Source of the DNA: Crossaster papposus | Taxonomy: Eukaryota > Echinodermata > Asteroidea > Velatida > Solasteridae | NCBI GenBank assembly: GCA_037893245.1 | Contig: JBAIAA010001606.1 | Location: 1 to 64,000, forward strand | Length of the DNA stretch: 64,000 nucleotides | Direction of reading: 5' to 3' | Shown: in pieces, positions 12,697 to 25,800 of the stretch | Layout: every line of letters starts with the position of its first letter | Position numbering within the stretch: position 1 is the stretch's first letter | Made by a program: the position numbers and the translations under genes | Notes under the pieces: model-generated | Told to the model about the DNA's origin: nothing | The model's database searches: none | The model's input: the letters and a program-made list of their open reading frames with translations, nothing else

Positions 12697-12732
12697 TTAA
12701 CTCGAGGGCTTGTCCCGACATCATGTGTTTAT
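12697..12732 (+). repeat. 36-bp insert, class A, copy 10
   Basis: Closes the fourth cassette copy, with CCCCTTACAT and a TTTATTATTTC unit upstream. The GCCC marker to insert distance is 549 bp, five units longer than in the 4.7-kb copy. Confidence 0.97.
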
Positions 12733-13104
12733 TTCTTATGCACACTTCTTTCCCTTTACATATTTCTTATGCACACTTCTTTCCCTTTACATATTTCTTA
12801 TGCACACTTCTTTCCCTTTACATATTTCTTATGCACACTTCTTTCCCTTTACATATTTCTTATGCACACTTCTTTCCCTTTACATATTTCTTATGCACAC
12901 TTCTTTCCCTTTACATATTTCTTATGCACACTTCTTTCCCTTTACATATTTCTTATGCACACTTCTTTCCCTTTACATATTTCTTATGCACACTTCTTTC
13001 CCTTTACATATTTCTTATGCACACTTCTTTCCCTTTACATATTTCTTATGCACACTTCTTTCCCTTTACATATTTCTTATGCACACTTCTTTCCCTTTAC
13101 ATAT

Positions 13105-13228
13105 TTCGTATGCACACTTCTTTCCCTTTACATATTTCGTATGCACACTTCTTTCCCTTTACATATTTCGTATGCACACTTCTTTCCCTTTACATATTTC
13201 GTATGCACACTTCTTTCCCTTTACATAT
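13105..13228 (+). repeat. Four-unit run of TTCGTATG variants
   Basis: Four adjacent units have G instead of T at unit position 4, giving a CpG in each. The run is conserved in the duplicated segment at 17,266-17,389, so it predates that duplication. Confidence 0.93.
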
Positions 13229-15583
13229 TTCTTATGCACACTTCTTTCCCTTTACATATTTCTTATGCACACTTCTTTCCCTTTACATATTTCTTATGCA
13301 CACTTCTTTCCCTTTACATATTTCTTATGCACACTTCTTTCCCTTTACATATTTCTTATGCACACTTCTTTCCCTTTACATATTTCTTATGCACACTTCT
13401 TTCCCTTTACATATTTCTTATGCACACTTCTTTCCATTTACATATTTCTTATGCACACTTCTTTCCCTTTACATATTTCTTATGCACACTTCTTTCCCTT
13501 TACATATTTCTTATGCACACTTCTTTCCCTTTACATATTTCTTATGCACACTTCTTTCCCTTTACATATTTCTTATGCACACTTCTTTCCCTTTACATAT
13601 TTCTTATGCACACTTCTTTCCCTTTACATATGTCTTATGCACACTTCTTTCCCTTTACATATTTCTTATGCACACTTCTTTCCCTTTACATAATTCATAT
13701 GCACACTTCTTTCCCTTTACATATTTCTTATGCACACTTATTTCCCTTTACATATTTCTTATGCACACTTCTTTCCCTTTACATATTTCTTATGCACACT
13801 TCTTTCCCTTTACATATTTCTTATGCACACTTCTTTCCCTTTACATATTTCTTATGCACACTTCTTTCCCTTTACATATTTCTTATGCACACTTCTTTCC
13901 CTTTACATATTTCTTATGCACACTTCTTTCCCTTTACATATTTCTTATGCACACTTATTTCCCTTTACATATTTCTTATGCACACTTCTTTCCCTTTACA
14001 TATTTCTTATGCACACTTCTTTCCCTTTACATATTTCTTATGCACACGTCTTTCCCTTTACATATTTCTTATGCACACTTCTTTCCCTTTACATATTTAT
14101 TATGCACACTTCTTTCCCTTTACATATTTCTTATGCACACTTCTTTCCCTTTACATATTTCTTATGCACACTTCTTTCCCTTTACATATTTCTTATGCAC
14201 ACTTCTTTCCCTTTACATATTTCTTATGCACACTTCTTTCCCTTTACATATTTCTTATGCACACTTCTTTCCCTTTACATATTTCTTATGCACACTTCTT
14301 TCCCTTTACATATTTCTTATGCACACTTCTTTCCCTTTACATATTTCTTATGCACACTTCTTTCCCTTTACATATTTCGTATGCACACTTCTTTCCCTTT
14401 ACATATTTCTTATGCACACTTCTTTCCCTTTACATATTTCTTATGCACACTTCTTTCCTTTACATATTTCTTATGCACACTTCTTTCCCTTTACATATTT
14501 CTTATGCACACTTCTTTCCCTTTACATATTTCTTATGCACACTTCTTTCCCTTTACATATTTCTTATGCACACTTCTTTCCCTTTACATATTTCTTATGC
14601 ACACTTCTTTCCCTTTACATATTTCTTATGCACACTTCTTTCCCTTTACATATTTCTTATGCACACTTCTTTCCCTTTACATATTTCTTATGCACACTTC
14701 TTTCCCTTTACATATTTCTTATGCACACTTCTTTCCCTTTACATATTTCTTATGCACACTTCTTTCCCTTTACATATTTCTTATGCACACTTCTTTCCCT
14801 TTACATATTTCTTATGCACATTTCTTTCCCTTTACATATTTCTTATGCACACTTCTTTCCCTTTACATATTTCTTATGCACACTTCTTTCCCTTTACATA
14901 TTTCTTATGCACACTTCTTTCCCTTTACATATTTCTTATGCACACTTCTTTCCCTTTACATATTTCTTATGCACACTTCTTTCCCTTTACATATTTCTTA
15001 TGCACATTTCTTTCCCTTTACATATTTCTTATGCACACTTCTTTCCCTTTACATATTTATTATGCACACTTCTTTCCCTTTACATATTTCTTATGCACAC
15101 TTCTTTCCCTTTACATATTTCTTATGCACACTTCTTTCCCTTTACATATTTCTTATGCACACTTCTTTCCCTTTACATATTTCTTATGCACACTTCTTTC
15201 CCTTTACATATTTCTTATGCACACTACTTTCCCTTTACATATTTCTTATGCACACTTCTTTCCCTTTACATATTTCTTATGCACACTTCTTTCCCTTTAC
15301 ATATTTCGTATGCACACTTCTTTCCCTTTACATATTTCTTATGCACACTTCTTTCCCTTTACATATTTCTTATGCACACTTCTTTCCCTTTACATATTTC
15401 TTATGCACACTTCTTTCCCTTTACATATTTCTTATGCACACTTCTTTCCCTTTACATATTTCTTATGCACACTTCTTTCCCTTTACATATTTCTTATGCA
15501 CACTTCTTTCCCTTTACATATTTCTTATGCACACTTCTTTCCCTTTACATATTTCTTATGCACACTTCTTTCCCTTTACATAT

Positions 15584-15619
15584 TTAACTCGAGGGCTTGT
15601 TCCCACATCATGTGTTTAT
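15584..15619 (+). repeat. 36-bp insert, class B, copy 1
   Basis: First class B insert. It differs from class A at two bases of the core, reading CTTGTTCCCACATCATG, and keeps CTCGAG but has only one CpG. It sits amid class A inserts, and no TTTATTATTTC unit precedes it. Confidence 0.97.
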
Positions 15620-16826
15620 TTCTTATGCACACTTCTTTCCCTTTACATATTTCTTATGCACACTTCTTTCCCTTTACATATTTCTTATGCACACTTCTTT
15701 CCCTTTACATATTTCTTATGCACACTTCTTTCCCTTTACATATTTCTTATGCACACTTCTTTCCCTTTACATATTTCTTATGCACACTTCTTTCCCTTTA
15801 CATATTTCTTATGCACACTTCTTTCCCTTTACATATTTCTTATGCACACTTCTTTCCCTTTACATATTTCTTATGCACACTTCTTTCCCTTTACATATTT
15901 CTTATGCACACTTCTTTCCCTTTACATATTTCTTATGCACACTTCTTTCCCTTTACATATTTCTTATGCACACTTCTTTCCCTTTACATATTTCTTATGC
16001 ACACTTCTTTCCCTTTACATATTTCTTATGCACACTTCTTTCCCTTTACATATTTCTTATGCACTCTTCTTTCCCTTTACATATTTCTTATGCACACTTC
16101 TTTCCCTTTACATATTTCTTATGCACACTTCTTTCCCTTTACATATTTCTTATGCACACTTCTTTCCCTTTACATATTTCTTATGCACACTTCTTTCCCT
16201 TTACATATTTCTTATGCACACTTCTTTCCCTTTACATATTTCTTATGCACACTTCTTTTCCTTTACATATTTCTTATGCCCACTTCTTTCCCTTTACATA
16301 TTTCCTATGCACACTTCTTTCCCTTTACATATTTCTTATGCACACTTCTTTCCCTTTACATATTTCTTATGCACACTTCTTTCCCTTTACATATTTCTTA
16401 TGCACACTTCTTTCCCTTTACATATTTCTTATGCACACTTCTTTCCCTTTACATATTTCTTATGCACACTTCTTTCCATTTACATATTTCTTATGCACAC
16501 TTATTTCCCTTTACATATTTCTTATGCACACTTCTTTCCCTTTACATATTTCTTATGCACACTTCTTTCCCTTTTCATATTTCTTATGCACACTTCTTTC
16601 CTTTACATATTTCTTATGCACACTTATTTCCCTTTACATATTTCTTATGCACACTTCTTTCCCTTTACATATTTCGTATGCACACTTCTTTCCCTTTACA
16701 TATTTCTTATGCACACTTCTTTCCCTTTACATATGTCTTATGCACACTTCTTTCCCTTTACATATTTCTTATGCACACTTCTTTCCCTTTATTATTTCTT
16801 ATGCACACTTCTTTCCCCTTACATAT

Positions 16827-16862
16827 TTAACTCGAGGGCTTGTCCCGACATCATGTGTTTAT
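16827..16862 (+). repeat. 36-bp insert, class A, copy 11
   Basis: Counterpart of the insert at 12,697 in the duplicated segment, 4,130 bp away. The interval equals 131 units plus two inserts minus three 1-bp deletions. Confidence 0.97.
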
Positions 16863-17265
16863 TTCTTATGCACACTTCTTTCCCTTTACATATTTCTTAT
16901 GCACACTTCTTTCCCTTTACATATTTCTTATGCACACTTCTTTCCCTTTACATATTTCTTATGCACACTTCTTTCCCTTTACATATTTCTTATGCACACT
17001 TCTTTCCCTTTACATATTTCTTATGCACACTTCTTTCCCTTTACATATTTCTTATGCACACTTCTTTCCCTTTACATATTTCTTATGCACACTTCTTTCC
17101 CTTTACATATTTCTTATGCACACTTCTTTCCCTTTACATATTTCTTATGCACACTTCTTTCCCTTTACATATTTCTTATGCACACTTCTTTCCCTTTACA
17201 TATTTCTTATGCACACTTCTTTCCCTTTACATATTTCTTATGCACACTTCTTTCCCTTTACATAT

Positions 17266-17389
17266 TTCGTATGCACACTTCTTTCCCTTTACATATTTCG
17301 TATGCACACTTCTTTCCCTTTACATATTTCGTATGCACACTTCTTTCCCTTTACATATTTCGTATGCACACTTCTTTCCCTTTACATAT
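17266..17389 (+). repeat. Four-unit run of TTCGTATG variants (duplicate)
   Basis: Same four-unit CpG-bearing run as at 13,105-13,228, displaced by 4,161 bp. Confidence 0.93.
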
Positions 17390-18567
17390 TTCTTATGCAC
17401 ACTTCTTTCCCTTTACATATTTCTTATGCACACTTCTTTCCCTTTACATATTTCTTATGCACACTTCTTTCCCTTTACATATTTCTTATGCACACTTCTT
17501 TCCCTTTACATATTTCTTATGCACACTTCTTTCCCTTTACATATTTCTTATGCACACTTCTTTCCCTTTACATATTTCTTATGCACACTTCTTTCCATTT
17601 ACATATTTCTTATGCACACTTCTTTCCCTTTACATATTTCTTATGCACACTTCTTTCCCTTTACATATTTCTTATGCACACTTCTTTCCCTTTACATATT
17701 TCTTATGCACACTTCTTTCCCTTTACATATTTCTTATGCACACTTCTTTCCCTTTACATATTTCTTATGCACACTTCTTTCCCTTTACATATGTCTTATG
17801 CACACTTCTTTCCCTTTACATATTTCTTATGCACACTTCTTTCCCTTTACATAATTCATATGCACACTTCTTTCCCTTTACATATTTCTTATGCACACTT
17901 ATTTCCCTTTACATATTTCTTATGCACACTTCTTTCCCTTTACATATTTCTTATGCACACTTCTTTCCCTTTACATATTTCTTATGCACACTTCTTTCCC
18001 TTTACATATTTCTTATGCACACTTCTTTCCCTTTACATATTTCTTATGCACACTTCTTTCCCTTTACATATTTCTTATGCACACTTCTTTCCCTTTACAT
18101 ATTTCTTATGCACACTTATTTCCCTTTACATATTTCTTATGCACACTTCTTTCCCTTTACATATTTCTTATGCACACTTCTTTCCCTTTACATATTTCTT
18201 ATGCACACTTCTTTCCCTTTACATATTTCTTATGCACACTTCTTTCCCTTTACATATTTATTATGCACACTTCTTTCCCTTTACATATTTCTTATGCACA
18301 CTTCTTTCCCTTTACATATTTCTTATGCACACTTCTTTCCCTTTACATATTTCTTATGCACACTTCTTTCCCTTTACATATTTCTTATGCACACTTCTTT
18401 CCCTTTACATATTTCTTATGCACACTTCTTTCCCTTTACATATTTCTTATGCACACTTCTTTCCCTTTACATATTTCTTATGCACACTTCTTTCCCTTTA
18501 CATATTTCTTATGCACACTTCTTTCCCTTTACATATTTCGTATGCACACTTCTTTCCCTTTACATAT

Positions 18568-19870
18568 TTCTTATGCACACTTCTTTCCCTTTACATATTT
18601 CTTATGCACACTTCTTTCCCTTTACATATTTCTTATGCACACTTCTTTCCCTTTACATATTTCTTATGCACACTTCTTTCCCTTTACATATTTCTTATGC
18701 ACACTTCTTTCCCTTTACATATTTCTTATGCACACTTCTTTCCCTTTACATATTTCTTATGCACACTTCTTTCCCTTTACATATTTCTTATGCACACTTC
18801 TTTCCCTTTACATATTTCTTATGCACACTTCTTTCCCTTTACATATTTCTTATGCACACTTCTTTCCCTTTACATATTTCTTATGCACACTTCTTTCCCT
18901 TTACATATTTCTTATGCACACTTCTTTCCCTTTACATATTTCTTATGCACACTTCTTTCCCTTTACATATTTCTTATGCACACTTCTTTCCCTTTACATA
19001 TTTCTTATGCACACTTCTTTCCCTTTACATATTTCTTATGCACACTTCTTTCCCTTTACATATTTCTTATGCACACTTCTTTCCCTTTACATATTTCTTA
19101 TGCACACTTCTTTCCCTTTACATATTTCTTATGCACACTTCTTTCCCTTTACATATTTCTTATGCACACTTCTTTCCCTTTACATATTTCTTATGCACAC
19201 TTCTTTCCCTTTACATATTTCTTATGCACACTTCTTTCCCTTTACATATTTCTTATGCACACTTCTTTCCCTTTACATATTTCTTATGCACACTTCTTTC
19301 CCTTTACATATTTCCTTATGCACACTTCTTTCCCTTTACATATTTCTTATGCACACTTCTTTCCCTTTACATATTTCTTATGCACACTTCTTTCCCTTTA
19401 CATATTTCTTATGCACACTTCTTTCCCTTTACATATTTCTTATGCACACTTCTTTCCCTTTACATATTTCTTATGCACACTTCTTTCCCTTTACATATTT
19501 CTTATGCACACTTCTTTCCCTTTACATATTTCTTATGCACACTTCTTTCCCTTTACATATTTCTTATGCACACTTCTTTCCCTTTACATATTTCTTATGC
19601 ACACTTCTTTCCCTTTACATATTTCTTATGCACACTTCTTTCCCTTTACATATTTCTTATGCACACTTCTTTCCCTTTACATATTTCTTATGCACACTTC
19701 TTTCCCTTTACATATTTCTTATGCACACTTCTTTCCCTTTACATATTTCTTATGCACACTTCTTTCCCTTTACATATTTCTTATGCACACTTCTTTCCCT
19801 TTACATATTTCTTATGCACACTTCTTTCCCTTTACATATTTCTTATGCACACTTCTTTCCCTTTACATAT
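18568..19870 (+). repeat. Homogeneous block, 42 units
   Basis: Twenty-four canonical units, then one 32-bp unit with an extra C (TTCCTTATG at 19,312), then 17 canonical units up to the remnant at 19,871. No substitution was seen. Confidence 0.88.
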
Positions 19871-19894
19871 TTCTTAGGCTCACTTCTTGTTTAT
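19871..19894 (+). repeat. Insert remnant or hybrid unit
   Basis: A 24-bp oddity between ACATAT and TTCTTATGC: it begins TTCTTAGGCTCAC and ends TTCTTGTTTAT. The end resembles the GTTTAT end of the 36-bp insert and the start resembles a normal unit with GG for TG. It could be a unit/insert recombinant, a decayed insert or a consensus error. Confidence 0.7.
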
Positions 19895-22800
19895 TTCTTA
19901 TGCACACTTCTTTCCCTTTACATATTTCTTATGCACACTTCTTTCCCTTTACATATTTCTTATGCACACTTCTTTCCCTTTACATATTTCTTATGCACAC
20001 TTCTTTCCCTTTACATATTTCTTATGCACACTTCTTTCCCTTTACATATTTCTTATGCACACTTCTTTCCCTTTACATATTTCTTATGCACACTTCTTTC
20101 CCTTTACATATTTCTTATGCACACTTCTTTCCCTTTACATATTTCTTATGCACACTTCTTTCCCTTTACATATTTCTTATGCACACTTCTTTCCCTTTAC
20201 ATATTTCTTATGCACACTTCTTTCCCTTTACATATTTCTTATGCACACTTCTTTCCCTTTACATATTTCTTATGCACACTTCTTTCCCTTTACATATTTC
20301 TTATGCACACTTCTTTCCCTTTACATATTTCTTATGCACACTTCTTTCCCTTTACATATTTCTTATGCACACTTCTTTCCCTTTACATATTTCTTATGCA
20401 CACTTCTTTCCCTTTACATATTTCTTATGCACACTTCTTTCCCTTTACATATTTCTTATGCACACTTCTTTCCCTTTACATATTTCTTATGCACACTTCT
20501 TTCCCTTTACATATTTCTTATGCACACTTCTTTCCCTTTACATATTTCTTATGCACACTTCTTTCCCTTTACATATTTCTTATGCACACTTCTTTCCCTT
20601 TACATATTTCTTATGCACACTTCTTTCCCTTTACATATTTCTTATGCACACTTCTTTCCCTTTACATATTTCTTATGCACACTTCTTTCCCTTTACATAT
20701 TTCTTATGCACACTTCTTTCCCTTTACATATTTCTTATGCACACTTCTTTCCCTTTACATATTTCTTATGCACACTTCTTTCCCTTTACATATTTCTTAT
20801 GCACACTTCTTTCCCTTTACATATTTCTTATGCACACTTCTTTCCCTTTACATATTTCTTATGCACACTTCTTTCCCTTTACATATTTCTTATGCACACT
20901 TCTTTCCCTTTACATATTTCTTATGCACACTTCTTTCCCTTTACATATTTCTTATGCACACTTCTTTCCCTTTACATATTTCTTATGCACACTTCTTTCC
21001 CTTTACATATTTCTTATGCACACTTCTTTCCCTTTACATATTTCTTATGCACACTTCTTTCCCTTTACATATTTCTTATGCACACTTCTTTCCCTTTACA
21101 TATTTCTTATGCACACTTCTTTCCCTTTACATATTTCTTATGCACACTTCTTTCCCTTTACATATTTCTTATGCACACTTCTTTCCCTTTACATATTTCT
21201 TATGCACACTTCTTTCCCTTTACATATTTCTTATGCACACTTCTTTCCCTTTACATATTTCTTATGCACACTTCTTTCCCTTTACATATTTCTTATGCAC
21301 ACTTCTTTCCCTTTACATATTTCTTATGCACACTTCTTTCCCTTTACATATTTCTTATGCACACTTCTTTCCCTTTACATATTTCTTATGCACACTTCTT
21401 TCCCTTTACATATTTCTTATGCACACTTCTTTCCCTTTACATATTTCTTATGCACACTTCTTTCCCTTTACATATTTCTTATGCACACTTCTTTCCCTTT
21501 ACATATTTCTTATGCACACTTCTTTCCCTTTACATATTTCTTATGCACACTTCTTTCCCTTTACATATTTCTTATGCACACTTCTTTCCCTTTACATATT
21601 TCTTATGCACACTTCTTTCCCTTTACATATTTCTTATGCACACTTCTTTCCCTTTACATATTTCTTATGCACACTTCTTTCCCTTTACATATTTCTTATG
21701 CACACTTCTTTCCCTTTACATATTTCTTATGCACACTTCTTTCCCTTTACATATTTCTTATGCACACTTCTTTCCCTTTACATATTTCTTATGCACACTT
21801 CTTTCCCTTTACATATTTCTTATGCACACTTCTTTCCCTTTACATATTTCTTATGCACACTTCTTTCCCTTTACATATTTCTTATGCACACTTCTTTCCC
21901 TTTACATATTTCTTATGCACACTTCTTTCCCTTTACATATTTCTTATGCACACTTCTTTCCCTTTACATATTTCTTATGCACACTTCTTTCCCTTTACAT
22001 ATTTCTTATGCACACTTCTTTCCCTTTACATATTTCTTATGCACACTTCTTTCCCTTTACATATTTCTTATGCACACTTCTTTCCCTTTACATATTTCTT
22101 ATGCACACTTCTTTCCCTTTACATATTTCTTATGCACACTTCTTTCCCTTTACATATTTCTTATGCACACTTCTTTCCCTTTACATATTTCTTATGCACA
22201 CTTCTTTCCCTTTACATATTTCTTATGCACACTTCTTTCCCTTTACATATTTCTTATGCACACTTCTTTCCCTTTACATATTTCTTATGCACACTTCTTT
22301 CCCTTTACATATTTCTTATGCACACTTCTTTCCCTTTACATATTTCTTATGCACACTTCTTTCCCTTTACATATTTCTTATGCACACTTCTTTCCCTTTA
22401 CATATTTCTTATGCACACTTCTTTCCCTTTACATATTTCTTATGCACACTTCTTTCCCTTTACATATTTCTTATGCACACTTCTTTCCCTTTACATATTT
22501 CTTATGCACACTTCTTTCCCTTTACATATTTCTTATGCACACTTCTTTCCCTTTACATATTTCTTATGCACACTTCTTTCCCTTTACATATTTCTTATGC
22601 ACACTTCTTTCCCTTTACATATTTCTTATGCACACTTCTTTCCCTTTACATATTTCTTATGCACACTTCTTTCCCTTTACATATTTCTTATGCACACTTC
22701 TTTCCCTTTACATATTTCTTATGCACACTTCTTTCCCTTTACATATTTCTTATGCACACTTCTTTCCCTTTACATATTTCTTATGCACACTTCTTTCCCT

Positions 22801-25800
22801 TTACATATTTCTTATGCACACTTCTTTCCCTTTACATATTTCTTATGCACACTTCTTTCCCTTTACATATTTCTTATGCACACTTCTTTCCCTTTACATA
22901 TTTCTTATGCACACTTCTTTCCCTTTACATATTTCTTATGCACACTTCTTTCCCTTTACATATTTCTTATGCACACTTCTTTCCCTTTACATATTTCTTA
23001 TGCACACTTCTTTCCCTTTACATATTTCTTATGCACACTTCTTTCCCTTTACATATTTCTTATGCACACTTCTTTCCCTTTACATATTTCTTATGCACAC
23101 TTCTTTCCCTTTACATATTTCTTATGCACACTTCTTTCCCTTTACATATTTCTTATGCACACTTCTTTCCCTTTACATATTTCTTATGCACACTTCTTTC
23201 CCTTTACATATTTCTTATGCACACTTCTTTCCCTTTACATATTTCTTATGCACACTTCTTTCCCTTTACATATTTCTTATGCACACTTCTTTCCCTTTAC
23301 ATATTTCTTATGCACACTTCTTTCCCTTTACATATTTCTTATGCACACTTCTTTCCCTTTACATATTTCTTATGCACACTTCTTTCCCTTTACATATTTC
23401 TTATGCACACTTCTTTCCCTTTACATATTTCTTATGCACACTTCTTTCCCTTTACATATTTCTTATGCACACTTCTTTCCCTTTACATATTTCTTATGCA
23501 CACTTCTTTCCCTTTACATATTTCTTATGCACACTTCTTTCCCTTTACATATTTCTTATGCACACTTCTTTCCCTTTACATATTTCTTATGCACACTTCT
23601 TTCCCTTTACATATTTCTTATGCACACTTCTTTCCCTTTACATATTTCTTATGCACACTTCTTTCCCTTTACATATTTCTTATGCACACTTCTTTCCCTT
23701 TACATATTTCTTATGCACACTTCTTTCCCTTTACATATTTCTTATGCACACTTCTTTCCCTTTACATATTTCTTATGCACACTTCTTTCCCTTTACATAT
23801 TTCTTATGCACACTTCTTTCCCTTTACATATTTCTTATGCACACTTCTTTCCCTTTACATATTTCTTATGCACACTTCTTTCCCTTTACATATTTCTTAT
23901 GCACACTTCTTTCCCTTTACATATTTCTTATGCACACTTCTTTCCCTTTACATATTTCTTATGCACACTTCTTTCCCTTTACATATTTCTTATGCACACT
24001 TCTTTCCCTTTACATATTTCTTATGCACACTTCTTTCCCTTTACATATTTCTTATGCACACTTCTTTCCCTTTACATATTTCTTATGCACACTTCTTTCC
24101 CTTTACATATTTCTTATGCACACTTCTTTCCCTTTACATATTTCTTATGCACACTTCTTTCCCTTTACATATTTCTTATGCACACTTCTTTCCCTTTACA
24201 TATTTCTTATGCACACTTCTTTCCCTTTACATATTTCTTATGCACACTTCTTTCCCTTTACATATTTCTTATGCACACTTCTTTCCCTTTACATATTTCT
24301 TATGCACACTTCTTTCCCTTTACATATTTCTTATGCACACTTCTTTCCCTTTACATATTTCTTATGCACACTTCTTTCCCTTTACATATTTCTTATGCAC
24401 ACTTCTTTCCCTTTACATATTTCTTATGCACACTTCTTTCCCTTTACATATTTCTTATGCACACTTCTTTCCCTTTACATATTTCTTATGCACACTTCTT
24501 TCCCTTTACATATTTCTTATGCACACTTCTTTCCCTTTACATATTTCTTATGCACACTTCTTTCCCTTTACATATTTCTTATGCACACTTCTTTCCCTTT
24601 ACATATTTCTTATGCACACTTCTTTCCCTTTACATATTTCTTATGCACACTTCTTTCCCTTTACATATTTCTTATGCACACTTCTTTCCCTTTACATATT
24701 TCTTATGCACACTTCTTTCCCTTTACATATTTCTTATGCACACTTCTTTCCCTTTACATATTTCTTATGCACACTTCTTTCCCTTTACATATTTCTTATG
24801 CACACTTCTTTCCCTTTACATATTTCTTATGCACACTTCTTTCCCTTTACATATTTCTTATGCACACTTCTTTCCCTTTACATATTTCTTATGCACACTT
24901 CTTTCCCTTTACATATTTCTTATGCACACTTCTTTCCCTTTACATATTTCTTATGCACACTTCTTTCCCTTTACATATTTCTTATGCACACTTCTTTCCC
25001 TTTACATATTTCTTATGCACACTTCTTTCCCTTTACATATTTCTTATGCACACTTCTTTCCCTTTACATATTTCTTATGCACACTTCTTTCCCTTTACAT
25101 ATTTCTTATGCACACTTCTTTCCCTTTACATATTTCTTATGCACACTTCTTTCCCTTTACATATTTCTTATGCACACTTCTTTCCCTTTACATATTTCTT
25201 ATGCACACTTCTTTCCCTTTACATATTTCTTATGCACACTTCTTTCCCTTTACATATTTCTTATGCACACTTCTTTCCCTTTACATATTTCTTATGCACA
25301 CTTCTTTCCCTTTACATATTTCTTATGCACACTTCTTTCCCTTTACATATTTCTTATGCACACTTCTTTCCCTTTACATATTTCTTATGCACACTTCTTT
25401 CCCTTTACATATTTCTTATGCACACTTCTTTCCCTTTACATATTTCTTATGCACACTTCTTTCCCTTTACATATTTCTTATGCACACTTCTTTCCCTTTA
25501 CATATTTCTTATGCACACTTCTTTCCCTTTACATATTTCTTATGCACACTTCTTTCCCTTTACATATTTCTTATGCACACTTCTTTCCCTTTACATATTT
25601 CTTATGCACACTTCTTTCCCTTTACATATTTCTTATGCACACTTCTTTCCCTTTACATATTTCTTATGCACACTTCTTTCCCTTTACATATTTCTTATGC
25701 ACACTTCTTTCCCTTTACATATTTCTTATGCACACTTCTTTCCCTTTACATATTTCTTATGCACACTTCTTTCCCTTTACATATTTCTTATGCACACTTC

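Larger units (their letters stand above)
12118..14380 (+). repeat. Segmental duplication, left copy (paired with 16.25-18.54 kb)
   Basis: Rare variants match those of 16,248-18,541 in order and spacing: TATGCCCAC (12,148/16,278), TTTCCATTTAC, CCCTTTTCATAT, the class A insert (12,697/16,827), four CGTATG units (first C at 13,107/17,268), a second TTTCCATTTA (13,431/17,592), TATGTCTT (13,631/17,792), ATAATTCATATGC (13,691/17,852), ACTTATTT markers, and a final CGTATG (14,378/18,539). The offset is 4,130 bp up to the insert and 4,161 bp after it, so the copies differ by one added or lost unit. Private changes (CACACGTC near 14,047; TTTCCTATGC and GCACTCTTC in or near the right copy) show some divergence since duplication. 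Confidence 0.92.
16248..18541 (+). repeat. Segmental duplication, right copy
   Basis: Right-hand partner of 12,118-14,380, with the same ordered markers and one extra unit between the insert and the CGTATG run. Sharing stops sharply after the CGTATG unit starting at 18,537. The left copy continues with a short CTTTCCTTTAC unit near 14,455, while the right copy passes into a homogeneous array with no such variant. Confidence 0.92.
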
